A stretch of 64,000 nucleotides of DNA from VBAU01 sp036005185. GTDB lineage: Bacteria; Bacteroidota; Bacteroidia; Chitinophagales; Chitinophagaceae. Location: positions 248,001-312,000 of the forward strand of contig DASYQS010000049.1 of NCBI GenBank assembly GCA_036005185.1, in the 5' to 3' direction. Position 1 is the stretch's first letter. Every line of letters starts with the position of its first letter. Under the pieces are notes generated by a model, which was not told where the DNA came from, did not search any database, and saw only the letters and a program-made list of their open reading frames with translations. Position numbers and translations under genes: made by a program. Positions 29,167 through 38,547 of this stretch are shown here, in pieces.

Positions 29167-29572
29167 TTATATGCCAATGATACTTAATGAAGTTGTGCAT
29201 TTGGATATTTTTTCATCTGTATATTTTTTTTCTTTCACGTGCAAGGTTATTGTTGTTTCTGCAATTTGATTTTGGAAGTCTTTATTTTTACGACTTTTTT
29301 TTGTTGTGGTATTAGCAATAATATAAAGAAGCAGGGCCTGCAATTTTTGTCCAGAGCCATTCACTTATCTTCCCATCCGGATCACTAGAAGCGTTGCCAT
29401 CCAGCGAAATGCTATCGGTTGGTAAAGTGACTACCTGGTCAGGCCCTGCAACAGCGATGGGTGGTTTGTTATTTTCTTTGCATTCTTCACAAGATTTTTC
29501 TTTTTTGCAGGAAAAAAATATTCCCATCCCTGCAATCGATAATGTCAGAAAAGAAAGGAATATTTTTTTCAT
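29167..29572 (-). pseudogene. Truncated PKD/Ig-like lipoprotein, probably frameshifted
   Basis: The frame from 29572 gives a lipoprotein signal (AGMGIFFSC), a Cys/Lys/Glu linker, and the first half of a PKD-like domain: PPIAVAGPDQVVTLPTDSI, LDGNASSDPDGKI, WLWTKIAGPAS. It stops abruptly at 29312. In another frame the sequence continues as ANTTTKKS...ETTITLHVKEKKY to a stop at 29167. The domain is therefore cut mid-way, consistent with a small indel in a T/A-rich stretch near 29325. It could still express an 86-residue lipoprotein. Confidence 0.5.
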
Positions 29573-29617
29573 GACTGATAATTTGAAGAACCAGAAATTT
29601 TACTCCTAGTCTAATTA

Positions 29618-31003
29618 TCAGTCCTTTTTAAATTTTACAATACTCAAAATCTTTTCAGCTATCTTTTTTCCCTGTTTGTTTCCTTCTTCGCAAGACAAAG
29701 TGTAGTGTATGCCTGCATATACCCTTGCCTTTGCAATATCGTCTACCATATCATCAAACGAACTATAATGACGTGGCGCCATACCCAGGTTATCATAAGT
29801 ATGCAATGTGAAAGAATAATCGGCACCAAATAGAGTTTTAAATACTGCTGCGAATAATCCTGCATTGGTAGAATGGCCCGAAGGATAATCCGGATGTCCA
29901 GGTGTATTGAAAAGAGGATTCCATGAAGGATGGTTTAATACTTCCCTGATATATCGGATGGGTCGTTCTACATTATATATGTATTTGGTAGTCCAGCAAC
30001 CCCTGAATGATTCATAATAGCATATAGCATATTTAGCTTGCGCCAATGCATAAAAATCGAGTTGTGGGTTTTCATCACGCAATATTTGATGGAACATATA
30101 GATATAATGCGTACCACTCACAAATCCTGGATTGTCGCGGTAGTATAAAGCCGCTGCTGTTTGCTCTGGTGTCAGGGTTTGAGAAATATCATATACTTCT
30201 TTTACCATTTTATAGCAAACCGAATTAGGATCGGTTGAATATGCAGGCGGTGGGGGCGGCCATGTTCCATCCAGACCACCTACTACCATAGGCCGGTTGA
30301 GGCCCCAATAAGGTCCATCAGCTTGTGGAAAATTAGGAGGTGTCGGCGCCCAAAGACCTGGACCAACTGGTGGAATATAAGTAGGATAAACGGTAGCGGA
30401 ACCATCTGTTTTTGACCAACCAAAAATCAGTCGAGCAACGGTCTTTCCTAAGATTACCGAGCGATCGAATTCAGCCGGCTCAACATTGGGATCGGATTTG
30501 TATTGTTGGTTCAATGCATTCTCCAAGGAATCTATTGCGGCTCTTTGGTTCGCAGGTGCAGCAGTAAAAAAGTTCCGGGTTAAAAAAGCAAGGGCAGCGT
30601 TAGCAGATGCAGGCCAATGATAAGACTTACCTGGTTCTGTAGCGGGCATAGCAGGCATATCCTTAAGTTGCCCTGATAATGATTGATAAGCAGGCATTCC
30701 TCCAACTACTGACTCATATAAGGCTAAGCCGGAGTAAATAAAGTAACGATGCCCATTTCGGCCATAAATATTTGGCCCTGCCGGCAAACGCAACATTCTT
30801 ACCTGCAGTTCCAGCCATTTTTGAGCTACCTCAGAAGAAAAAGTTTTAGTCTGTTTTAAATGACCGTTATTCTTGAGAGCCGATGATTGAATTTCATCTT
30901 GATGTGTTGTTTCAGTTTCTCTTTCCTTTTGACAGGAACTAAGAATAATCAGGCAGAATAAAAGTGATGCTAATCCTGATATGAGATTAATTGAGTGTTT
31001 CAT
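29618..31003 (-). CDS. Vanadium-dependent haloperoxidase / PAP2-like lipoprotein
   Basis: 461 residues. Lipoprotein signal with LSSCQKE near residue 24. The C-terminal half holds the acid-phosphatase/haloperoxidase motifs: KYIYNVERP (K...RP), YPSGHST (PSGH), and ARVYAGIHYTLSCEEG (R...H). Relatives are phosphatases or vanadium haloperoxidases; these cannot be separated by motif alone. The aromatic and proline-rich middle (WPPPPPAY) resembles the haloperoxidase-like Bacteroidota group. Likely periplasmic face of the outer membrane. Confidence 0.85.
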   Translation of the reverse strand: MKHSINLISGLASLLFCLIILSSCQKERETETTHQDEIQSSALKNNGHLKQTKTFSSEVAQKWLELQVRMLRLPAGPNIYGRNGHRYFIYSGLALYESVVGGMPAYQSLSGQLKDMPAMPATEPGKSYHWPASANAALAFLTRNFFTAAPANQRAAIDSLENALNQQYKSDPNVEPAEFDRSVILGKTVARLIFGWSKTDGSATVYPTYIPPVGPGLWAPTPPNFPQADGPYWGLNRPMVVGGLDGTWPPPPPAYSTDPNSVCYKMVKEVYDISQTLTPEQTAAALYYRDNPGFVSGTHYIYMFHQILRDENPQLDFYALAQAKYAICYYESFRGCWTTKYIYNVERPIRYIREVLNHPSWNPLFNTPGHPDYPSGHSTNAGLFAAVFKTLFGADYSFTLHTYDNLGMAPRHYSSFDDMVDDIAKARVYAGIHYTLSCEEGNKQGKKIAEKILSIVKFKKD

Positions 31004-31293
31004 AACAAAAATTTGATGGTGAGAAATGCATAACAGCTAAAACTACCTAATGGTCGAAGATGAAAACTTTCATTTCGCTTTATAACAAGAGATGAATGAC
31101 ATTCATCTGCACAATTATTCATTCAGCCGTTTAGCGACGCCAAACAGCACTCAGAGAAAAAAACAACCCATTTGTCTAATAAGTGAAAAAAGAACCCGAC
31201 CCGAGAATGAAAAGAAGTAAATTAGAATTAGGGAAATGAACACAAAGCCTTGATGACGACTTGTTGAATATCGATAATCATAAAATCGGGCTT

Positions 31294-32481
31294 ATGAAAT
31301 TTTACGATTTTGTTTTTTCCAATCAACGTCCTTATCGTTTGCGGCGACACCTGGTATTTTGGACCACATGGTGTATCTATCTTATACTAACTTATTTAAT
31401 TCCTACTAACTGGATTCCGGCATGGAACCTTCGAGGCCCAGTGCCGCACATTGAGAAATACGGAATTGCCCTTGCTTGTCTCAGAATTCTATCGGCTGCT
31501 ATATTACTTGTGGTTGTGCATATGGGCTTGGTGTATGGAATCCTGTATTTTATATTACCACGTTACCTTTCAAAGAATAAAAACCCACTCGTTACAACAA
31601 GCATGCTGTTGCTACTTCTATCAGTTATCGCTTTTATAAATTATTTCAATTTTGTTTTATCGTTTTATTTAAGCACTCGAGTAGGATATTTCGCTACCAT
31701 GCCCCGCATAGATTATATTATCCCTCGTTGGGGGCGTCAAATCTTGTTTAATTATCCTACGGTTGTTGGATTTGCCTTGGCGATTAAACTTCTTAAAGAC
31801 TGGTATCTCAAGCAGAAAGAAACGGCCGAGGTTGCCCGCGAAAAAATTAATGCCGAATTACAACTATTAAAAGCTCAAGTGCATCCGCATTTTCTTTTTA
31901 ATACGCTCAACAATATTTATTCTTTCATCATTAACAATTCTCCTGCTGCACCCGAAGCTTTAAAAAAACTTTCCACCCTGTTGCGTTACATCATTTACGA
32001 ATGCAATCAACCGCTGGTAAAGCTGGAAAAGGAATTAAAAATGCTAAGAGGTTATATAGACCTGGAAAAGATCCGCTACGGAGAAAGTTTCAATATGAGT
32101 TTGCAAATCCAGGGAAGTCCCTCCAATAAAATGATCTGCCCTCTTCTATTAATACCTTTTCTAGAAAACAGCTTTAAACATGGCGCTAGTCAGATGCTCA
32201 CACATCCATGGATTAATCTTGAGATTGTGACCAAAGAAGAGAATTTGTATTTCAATCTGTCCAACAGCAAACCAACAGCAACTGCTGAGCACACTATTAC
32301 AAAAGGCCTGGGACTGAACAATGTAAAAAAAAGATTAGCTATTCTTTATCCGGGAACACATTCGCTCAATATTACAGAAAATGTAATGAGTTTTAATGTA
32401 TCATTGAAAGTTCCGCTTTTTAAACCCAATGAAAATCTGCAGCAATTGATCACAGAAACAGCAGCACATGAACTGGTATAG
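31294..32481 (+). CDS. LytS-type sensor histidine kinase
   Basis: About 395 residues from ATG 31294 (an in-frame TTG lies 33 bases upstream). Four hydrophobic segments in the first 170 residues, then the His_kinase (PF06580) domain with LKAQVHPHFLFNTLNN containing the phospho-acceptor His, and an ATPase part with PFLENSFKHG (N box) and TKGLGLNNVKKRL (G box). Together with the following two genes it forms an operon with 14-base overlaps. Probably signals to the LytTR regulator. Signal unknown. Confidence 0.9.
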   Translation: MKFYDFVFSNQRPYRLRRHLVFWTTWCIYLILTYLIPTNWIPAWNLRGPVPHIEKYGIALACLRILSAAILLVVVHMGLVYGILYFILPRYLSKNKNPLVTTSMLLLLLSVIAFINYFNFVLSFYLSTRVGYFATMPRIDYIIPRWGRQILFNYPTVVGFALAIKLLKDWYLKQKETAEVAREKINAELQLLKAQVHPHFLFNTLNNIYSFIINNSPAAPEALKKLSTLLRYIIYECNQPLVKLEKELKMLRGYIDLEKIRYGESFNMSLQIQGSPSNKMICPLLLIPFLENSFKHGASQMLTHPWINLEIVTKEENLYFNLSNSKPTATAEHTITKGLGLNNVKKRLAILYPGTHSLNITENVMSFNVSLKVPLFKPNENLQQLITETAAHELV

Positions 32482-33625
32482 TTTTATATTCTCTGATAAA
32501 AAATGGCATCGGCTGCGGCGTCACCTGGTGTTCTGGTTGCTATGGTGGCTATATTTTACTGCAAGCTATTATCATTACCAACAGTCAGGTTTACAAAAAA
32601 TACAATTCGAACCGTGGAGTTATCCATTTTTTATAAAATCAATATTGCTTCTTTCGATACATGTAATCGCATGCTACTATTTCATAAACTACCTGATGCC
32701 ACAATATCTATTCAAAGGGAAATATTCAGCGCTTGTTACAAGAACCCTCATTTTAGGTTTTCTCATTGTTCTGTCAAGCTATTTTATTCATAAGACAGTA
32801 TTTGATTTTGTTAATACAGCATTTAACTACTCCCCTGCCATTGCTAATCAAAATATCTGGTGGACCAGTATTACTTCGGGTATATTAAGCGCACCCAAGG
32901 TAATATCTGCTGCGGCTGCCATTAAATTGATAAAACGATGGTGGTTAAAGCAAAAAGAAAAAGAACGATTGGACAAAGAAAAACTAATGACCGATCTGCA
33001 GCTATTAAAAGCACAGTTGCATCCGGGATTTCTTTTTTCTTCATTAGATAGTATTTATGTTCTTACACAAAGAAAGGATGCTGCTAAGGCCTCTCTATTA
33101 CTGCTGAAACTGGCTGATATCCTGAGTTACATGTTATATGAGTGTGACAACAAAGTAGTATTGCTGGATAAAGAAATTAAAATAATCAAAGATTACCTGC
33201 TATTAGAAAAGACCAGGATGGGCGATCGTTTAGAGATAGATGTAGCTGTAAAAGGAAAAACCGAGAACAAAATGGTTGCGCCACTTTTATTGTTCCCATT
33301 TATTGAAAGCAGTTTCTCATACATCGATAATAAGAAACTTGAAAAAACCTGGATCAATCTGGAGTTCCATGTTAGAAATACCGAGTTTACGATGAAGCTT
33401 ATCCATGGAAAAACAGCTGAACCTGCAGCCTCACCTTTAAATGATGAGACAATGGCCAAAGCAATAAAACGTCTTGACTTTTTTTATCACGGACGCTATG
33501 AATTGAAAACAACCGTCGAACCGGAAATCATGATGACGAGTTTGAAAATTGAGCTCGATGAATCGATGAATGAAAACGAAGACATCATTTATACCCCTCA
33601 ACAAACAACCTATGTTGCCGTCTAA
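32468..33625 (+). CDS. Degenerate LytS-type histidine kinase (probable pseudokinase)
   Basis: 385 residues, paralogue of the preceding kinase (both open with a YxFIFSxxxxxRLRRHLVFW-type segment and four membrane spans). The phospho-acceptor motif has changed: LKAQLHPGFLFSSLDS has Gly where the upstream protein has His. The N box is PFIESSFSYIDN, lacking the Asn, and no G box is visible before the C-terminus. It is thus unlikely to autophosphorylate and may instead pair with the active kinase. Start ATG overlaps the previous stop by 14 bases and its own end overlaps the next start by 14 bases. Confidence 0.85.
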   Translation: MNWYSFIFSDKKWHRLRRHLVFWLLWWLYFTASYYHYQQSGLQKIQFEPWSYPFFIKSILLLSIHVIACYYFINYLMPQYLFKGKYSALVTRTLILGFLIVLSSYFIHKTVFDFVNTAFNYSPAIANQNIWWTSITSGILSAPKVISAAAAIKLIKRWWLKQKEKERLDKEKLMTDLQLLKAQLHPGFLFSSLDSIYVLTQRKDAAKASLLLLKLADILSYMLYECDNKVVLLDKEIKIIKDYLLLEKTRMGDRLEIDVAVKGKTENKMVAPLLLFPFIESSFSYIDNKKLEKTWINLEFHVRNTEFTMKLIHGKTAEPAASPLNDETMAKAIKRLDFFYHGRYELKTTVEPEIMMTSLKIELDESMNENEDIIYTPQQTTYVAV

Positions 33626-34421
33626 AAAAATAAAATGCCTGGTTATTGATGATGAGCCTCCTGCCAGGGACATTCTGAAGAAATATATAGCGGGGGTTGA
33701 CTTATTGCAGTTAGCCGGCGAATGTTCGAATGCAGTAGAAACTTTGTCTTTTCTACAGAATAATTCAGTTGAGCTTTTATTTCTCGATATTAAAATGCCG
33801 CATATTCTCGGCACCAGTTTTTTACGAACACTGAAAAATCCTCCAAAAGTAATTTTCACTACGGCATTCCGGAAATATGCTGTGGAAGGTTTTGATTTGA
33901 ATGCAGTAGATTTTTTATTAAAGCCCATCAGCTTTGAGCGTTTTCTACAGGCTGTAAATAAAGTGATGCAATTGAACATTCATGTTACCGGAAATACAAG
34001 TCCTTTAAGCGAATCATTACCTGATCAATCTCATCCCTTTCTATATTTCCGGGCTGACCGTAAAATGGTAAAGGTGTTTTTGGAAGATATTTTATTTATC
34101 GAAAGTCTTAAGGACTACATAAAAGTTGTAACAACACAGAAGGTTATTGTTTCCAAACAATCTATTTCTTCCCTCGAGGAAATGTTGCCCAAAGATTCAT
34201 TCGTACGAGTACATCGCTCTTATATCATTGCAGTCAACAAAATTGATTCGTACAATACGGATACAATTGAAATTGGTAAAAAAGAAATACCCATCGGTCG
34301 TTTGTTCAGGCATGAGGCAAGCAAGGTTCTGAATTTGCCTGCTTTAAAAAATGCTGAGGAGAGTCAGTTAAAAAGAAGATTTGACATTGGCAATAAAGAG
34401 GCCAGAGAAGACATTCAATAA
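33612..34421 (+). CDS. LytTR-family response regulator
   Basis: 269 residues from ATG 33612 (the frame opens earlier but inside the kinase gene). Receiver domain: CLVIDDEPPARDIL, phospho-acceptor Asp in LLFLDIKMP, conserved Thr in VIFTTAF and Lys in DFLLKPI. LytTR DNA-binding domain from about residue 145: ILFIESLKDYIKV, FVRVHRSYIIAVNKID, IPIGR. It would bind direct-repeat sites as a dimer. Output of the LytS pair; the following outer-membrane gene, 30 bases later, may be a target. Confidence 0.92.
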   Translation: MLPSKKIKCLVIDDEPPARDILKKYIAGVDLLQLAGECSNAVETLSFLQNNSVELLFLDIKMPHILGTSFLRTLKNPPKVIFTTAFRKYAVEGFDLNAVDFLLKPISFERFLQAVNKVMQLNIHVTGNTSPLSESLPDQSHPFLYFRADRKMVKVFLEDILFIESLKDYIKVVTTQKVIVSKQSISSLEEMLPKDSFVRVHRSYIIAVNKIDSYNTDTIEIGKKEIPIGRLFRHEASKVLNLPALKNAEESQLKRRFDIGNKEAREDIQ

Positions 34422-34450
34422 TATTTTAGTGGCAAACAAAACTTCTAGTT

Positions 34451-35530
34451 ATGAAAAAGCTTTTCATTCTGCTATTTCTTTTGCAGGTATTTGTCGCTAA
34501 CGCATATACACAAGGTTGTGTTATTGTGCGTAATATCTCCGGTTTCGCGCATTATAATTTTAAAGATCATGCGTTTTCCATGAGTGAATGGGTGTTAGAT
34601 GTGAATAGCCGTTATTTTAAATCCTTTCGAGATTTCAAAGGAGGTGAAGATCAGAAAACTGCTGTTTCCGATCGATCAATCAATCGTGTGTTCACTTTCG
34701 ATATCACCGCATCCCGAATATTGAAAAACGGCTGGTCCCTTTCGTTCAATCTTCCCTTAACCTCCAATGATCGTTCTACAACGATTGAACATGGCGGGGC
34801 TGGCAAACCCAGGCACTCTACAAAATCATTTGGCATTGGCGACATCCGTTTGATAGCTTACAAGTGGGTAATAAAACCTGCTATTAGGCAAAAAGGAAAT
34901 ATACAACTTGGCCTGGGGTTAAAATTCCCTACTGGCAATTATCAATACCAGGATTACTTCTATAGAAAAGAGGATAGTGCCGTACTGGCGCCAGTTAATC
35001 CATCCATTCAACTAGGTGATGGAGGTACAGGTATAATTACCGAATTAAATAGTTATTATATTCTCAACGAGGTACTCAGTTTATATTCTAACTTTTATTA
35101 TCTCATCAATCCAAGGGAACAAAACGGAACATCGCCTTTATTGGGAAGATTTCCAACGCCAGTTCAAATCAAAAATGGAAGTACTGTAAACAGTGTGCCG
35201 GATCAATATACTATTCGTGGCGGGGTTAATGGCAGCTTTAATAGATTGATTACTTCCGTGGGCATCCGTGCAGAAGGTATTCCTGTTCATGATTTAGTGG
35301 GCGGCAGCGATGGGAATCGCCGGGCGGGTTACAATATTTCTATTGAACCGGGAGTAATCTATAATTTCAAAAAAACATCTGTAATTTTTTATCTGCCTGT
35401 TATGATTAAAAGAGCCACTAAACAAACTGTGCCTGATAAGGTAGCTTCGGAACAAACAGGCAGCTATACTTTGTTGCAGGGTGGCTTTGCTGATTACCTC
35501 ATTTTTATTGGCGCTTCATTTAAACTTTGA
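34451..35530 (+). CDS. Outer-membrane transporter-like protein
   Basis: 359 residues, signal peptide (MKKLFILLFLLQVFVANAYTQ). The mature protein alternates strands with transporter-like blocks (GWSLSFNLPLTSNDR, SFGIGDIRLIAYKW, IQLGLGLKFPTGNY, GTGIITELNSYYI) and a terminal LIFIGASFKL, consistent with a beta-barrel of the MetA-phenol/transporter type. Its 30-base spacing after the LytTR regulator suggests an operon or target relationship. Substrate unknown. Confidence 0.75.
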   Translation: MKKLFILLFLLQVFVANAYTQGCVIVRNISGFAHYNFKDHAFSMSEWVLDVNSRYFKSFRDFKGGEDQKTAVSDRSINRVFTFDITASRILKNGWSLSFNLPLTSNDRSTTIEHGGAGKPRHSTKSFGIGDIRLIAYKWVIKPAIRQKGNIQLGLGLKFPTGNYQYQDYFYRKEDSAVLAPVNPSIQLGDGGTGIITELNSYYILNEVLSLYSNFYYLINPREQNGTSPLLGRFPTPVQIKNGSTVNSVPDQYTIRGGVNGSFNRLITSVGIRAEGIPVHDLVGGSDGNRRAGYNISIEPGVIYNFKKTSVIFYLPVMIKRATKQTVPDKVASEQTGSYTLLQGGFADYLIFIGASFKL

Positions 35531-35628
35531 TTATTTTTTTAGCAATGAAAAGGTTTATGCTCATCTCATTCAAACTTCTGTTCGCTGCGTGTGCATGGAC
35601 AACTTGTCAGTTTTTTTGAAAAATCGCT

Positions 35629-36051
35629 TCAGGGTGTGGGATCATAACCTTCCTTCACATAGCTCCAGCCATCTTGTTCTTTTGAAGAAATTTCAAGAAT
35701 AGCTGCAGGCACAGTTATAGCTTGTGATATTAGCCGACTTTTATCAATTCCTCTCTTTTTCATAGTGGCTTCACATGCTGCAAAAACTACATTCAACTTG
35801 TATAATTCTTCTATTTCCTTTTGGACAGTTGTTTTGTCTTTCACCAGAAGATCTAAACCGGGTCCATGACACACTATTTCCAATTGTGCGTTACCAGTCA
35901 TAGTCATAATATTTTTAGCATGCCTTACCACTGTAGCAAAACTGGCAGTATCTGACTCGGTGAAATCAAAAACAATCTTATGTTGCTTTTGCTGTGCAAA
36001 GATTAAACTGGCAAAGAAAAGCCCCGACACAGATAGAAATATTTTTTTCAT
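35629..36051 (-). CDS. DsrE/DsrF-family sulfur-relay-like protein (exported)
   Basis: 140 residues with signal peptide (MKKIFLSVSGLFFASLIFAQ). The core has KIVFDFTESD, HAKNIMTM, LEIVCHGPGLDLLV and VFAACEATMKKRGI, the DsrE-like fold with a Cys in the AACEATM motif that carries persulfide in family members. Periplasmic DsrE-like proteins are common in Bacteroidota; their partner is not established. Divergent from the trans-sulfuration enzyme gene, so a sulfur-metabolism link is plausible but unproven. Confidence 0.78.
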   Translation of the reverse strand: MKKIFLSVSGLFFASLIFAQQKQHKIVFDFTESDTASFATVVRHAKNIMTMTGNAQLEIVCHGPGLDLLVKDKTTVQKEIEELYKLNVVFAACEATMKKRGIDKSRLISQAITVPAAILEISSKEQDGWSYVKEGYDPTP

Positions 36052-36129
36052 ATCATGGTATTTTAAATAAAGGTATGAAACACTTTGCCAGGAGATATTT
36101 TAATCTGGTTTTACACACCAGCCTTTCAT

Positions 36130-36137
36130 TACATTTG
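36130..36137 (+). promoter_or_regulatory. -7 promoter box of the trans-sulfuration gene
   Basis: TACATTTG, full TAnnTTTG match, about 40 bases before the ATG at 36178. Confidence 0.5.
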
Positions 36138-36177
36138 AAATCTGAATTTGGAAATTTAGTCACTATAAAATTTTAAA

Positions 36178-37398
36178 ATGGAAAAAGACTTTCCTGTCTC
36201 TGGATGGAGTTCGTTGGCCGTGCATGGCGGTCACAAGCAAGATCCTATGTATGCACACCAGGTGCCTATTTATGCTTCCAGCACCTATGTTTATGATACT
36301 GCAGAACAAGGTATGCGCCGCTTCAGCGGAAAAGAGGAAGGATACATTTATTCACGTTGGGGCAATCCAACCATTTCAGAAGCGGCAGAAAAAATTGCAG
36401 CACTTGAAACTTTCAAGCTTTATGACCATGATAAAAAACATTTAGAGGTTAAAGGCATTCTGCATTCATCTGGCATGGCAGCCATTTCGACTTTGATGCT
36501 TGCTACATTAAAACCCGGCGATAAAATTCTTACCCATTTTTCTTTATATGGTGGTACAGATGAATTGATACAAAAAATATTGCCGTCACTAAACATTACA
36601 GCAGAGATTATTGATCTGCGAGACTTAAATAAGGCGGAAGAAGCCATGAAGCGAGGCGGTATTCAAATGCTCTATTTGGAAACGCCGGCAAACCCTACCA
36701 TTCAATGTGTGGATCTTGAAGAACTCTGTAAGTTGGCAAGACAATATAAAATGATCGTTGTCTGTGATAATACTTTTGCCACTCCTTATCTTCAGCAACC
36801 TTTTCGTTATGGTGTTGATTTTGTTGTTCATTCCACAACAAAATTTTTAAACGGGCACGGCACTGCCATCGGAGGAATTGTTTTGGGAAGAGATGTTGAA
36901 TTTATGAAAACGCATGTAACAAAAATGCATCGCCTTCTGGGTGGATGCTCGAATCCGTTTGATGCTTTTTTATTGATACAGGGTATAAAAACATTAGAGT
37001 TAAGAATAGAAAGACACTGTTACAATGCAATGGAAGTGGCCAATTTTCTAGAAAAGCATTCTGCAGTGGCAAAGGTGAATTATACAGGACTTGACTCACA
37101 TCCCGATCACAAGGTTGCCATGAAACAAATGCGCCATTTCGGTGGTATGCTGAGCTTTGAATTGAAAAAAGGTTTACAGGCAGGAATTGATTTTATGAAC
37201 AAATTAAAAATGTGTGTGCGAACAGTTTCACTAGGCACTTGTGATACACTTCTTTCTCATCCTGCTTCCATGTCACACGCAGGTATATCCAAAGAACAAA
37301 GAGATAAATATGGGATTACCGACGGTTTGATCAGAATGAATGTAGGAATAGAAAATGTACAAGATATTATTTCAGACCTTGATCAGGCTTTAGCCTAG
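36178..37398 (+). CDS. PLP-dependent trans-sulfuration enzyme (methionine gamma-lyase / cystathionine gamma-synthase family)
   Basis: 406 residues. Cys/Met metabolism PLP family: IYASSTYVYDTAEQG, IYSRWGNPT, LHSSGMAAI, LYLETPANPT, VVCDNTFATPYLQQP, and the PLP lysine in VHSTTKFLNGHG. The C-terminus has the SLGTCDTLLSHPASM and IRMNVGIEN motifs. Family enzymes make or cleave C-S bonds of cystathionine, homocysteine or methionine. Which reaction is used cannot be told from sequence by eye. Confidence 0.88.
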   Translation: MEKDFPVSGWSSLAVHGGHKQDPMYAHQVPIYASSTYVYDTAEQGMRRFSGKEEGYIYSRWGNPTISEAAEKIAALETFKLYDHDKKHLEVKGILHSSGMAAISTLMLATLKPGDKILTHFSLYGGTDELIQKILPSLNITAEIIDLRDLNKAEEAMKRGGIQMLYLETPANPTIQCVDLEELCKLARQYKMIVVCDNTFATPYLQQPFRYGVDFVVHSTTKFLNGHGTAIGGIVLGRDVEFMKTHVTKMHRLLGGCSNPFDAFLLIQGIKTLELRIERHCYNAMEVANFLEKHSAVAKVNYTGLDSHPDHKVAMKQMRHFGGMLSFELKKGLQAGIDFMNKLKMCVRTVSLGTCDTLLSHPASMSHAGISKEQRDKYGITDGLIRMNVGIENVQDIISDLDQALA

Positions 37399-37419
37399 TC
37401 TAACAGCGCTTGGTACTAT

Positions 37420-37962
37420 TTAACTCTTCGTCAACATCATATTTTCACAAAGCTTCTCAAGCGAGCCCTCTTTATTTTGTAAGAGTTGCATGATGCACCA
37501 ATATAGCCGGTTTTGAAGGGTGATCTCGTAAATTTTATTATCGCCTCTAGTGACTTCCGTAACCATATAGATCGAAAAATCGTCATTTACCTCATTCTTG
37601 ATTATCTGTGCAATAAGGGGATCCAATTTATCTGCAGGGTATATTTTTCTGATAGAGAGATGATATCCATTTTTATTATAGCAGATTTTTACTTTTTCTT
37701 CATCCTGAGTAAAATAAGCAACAATCTCTTTTTCATCAATAAGCCATTGGATATTTGTTGCATTCTCAAAGGTCATTATCAAATGCCTGGCTGCTCTGGA
37801 GTTTATATTATTGAGAAATCCATTGGCCTCTATCTCTTGCTTGTTTTTTATGGCCATGCTCTGAGGCTTGTTCGTGCTGTTTGCAAAATAAATCTTTTGA
37901 TTTGTTTGTGCTGAAGCTTTCATTACCGCAAACAGGAAAAGAAGAAAAAGAATTTTTTTCAC
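37420..37962 (-). CDS. Hypothetical secreted PepSY-like protein
   Basis: 180 residues with signal peptide (MKKILFLLFLFAVMKASAQ). The middle reads FENATNIQWLIDEKEIVAYF, KVKICYNKNGYHLSIRKIYPAD, a pattern common in Bacteroidota PepSY-like / beta-lactamase-inhibitor-like periplasmic proteins (FxxAxxVxW ... YxxxG). No catalytic residues evident. Convergent with the trans-sulfuration gene; followed on its other side by a gap of nearly 600 bases. Confidence 0.65.
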   Translation of the reverse strand: MKKILFLLFLFAVMKASAQTNQKIYFANSTNKPQSMAIKNKQEIEANGFLNNINSRAARHLIMTFENATNIQWLIDEKEIVAYFTQDEEKVKICYNKNGYHLSIRKIYPADKLDPLIAQIIKNEVNDDFSIYMVTEVTRGDNKIYEITLQNRLYWCIMQLLQNKEGSLEKLCENMMLTKS

Positions 37963-38517
37963 AAAAAAGATTTAATGGTTAAGCCCGTCCGTCTTATAGT
38001 ATCATCCGGCAGTTCGAGACGCCACCTTCCGGAGATTGTTAGACAGAGACGTATATCATTTGTCGTATTATTTTAAAAAAAGGGAGCAGGATTTGAATTT
38101 TTCTTTACGGCCCTTGAGAAATATTAATTTAAATTGAGGTATTTAGCGAAAAACTTCACAGCTAAAATCGAATCGATATTCCTTTACAAAACAACTTTTT
38201 ATTGCAATTAGCAGTTTAAGAATTTTTACCTATTTTAAAAGAAACCGTTCTCTATTTTATAAGTGAATTATGGGGTGTGGTTTTGCTGATGTGCTTATTT
38301 TGTAATCGTAACGCCTTATGGAAATGTCGAATATTATTTGTACTGGCCACGGCTGAAAAATCGATATTGATTCCGTAGAGAATAATGAAACTCTCGAATA
38401 CCGGGGGATAGAGCCTTGATTTGCAAATTTTTTAGCTCCAATTGCAAAAGATAGTGATCACGAAATCATACCAAAAACGGTGATATAAATTTTACGGTGC
38501 AGATTGGTTACGTAATT
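37963..38517. other. Gene-free AT-rich gap
   Basis: About 550 bases without a plausible coding frame, no terminator hairpin and no clear repeat. The only signal is the promoter box at its right edge for the D-aminoacylase-like gene. Confidence 0.5.
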
Positions 38518-38525
38518 TATTTTTG
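38518..38525 (+). promoter_or_regulatory. -7 promoter box of the amidohydrolase gene
   Basis: TATTTTTG, full TAnnTTTG match, 22 bases before the ATG at 38548. It lies inside the spurious N-terminal extension of that reading frame, supporting the later start. Confidence 0.5.
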
Positions 38526-38547
38526 TGCCACATTTAAATCAACTGAA

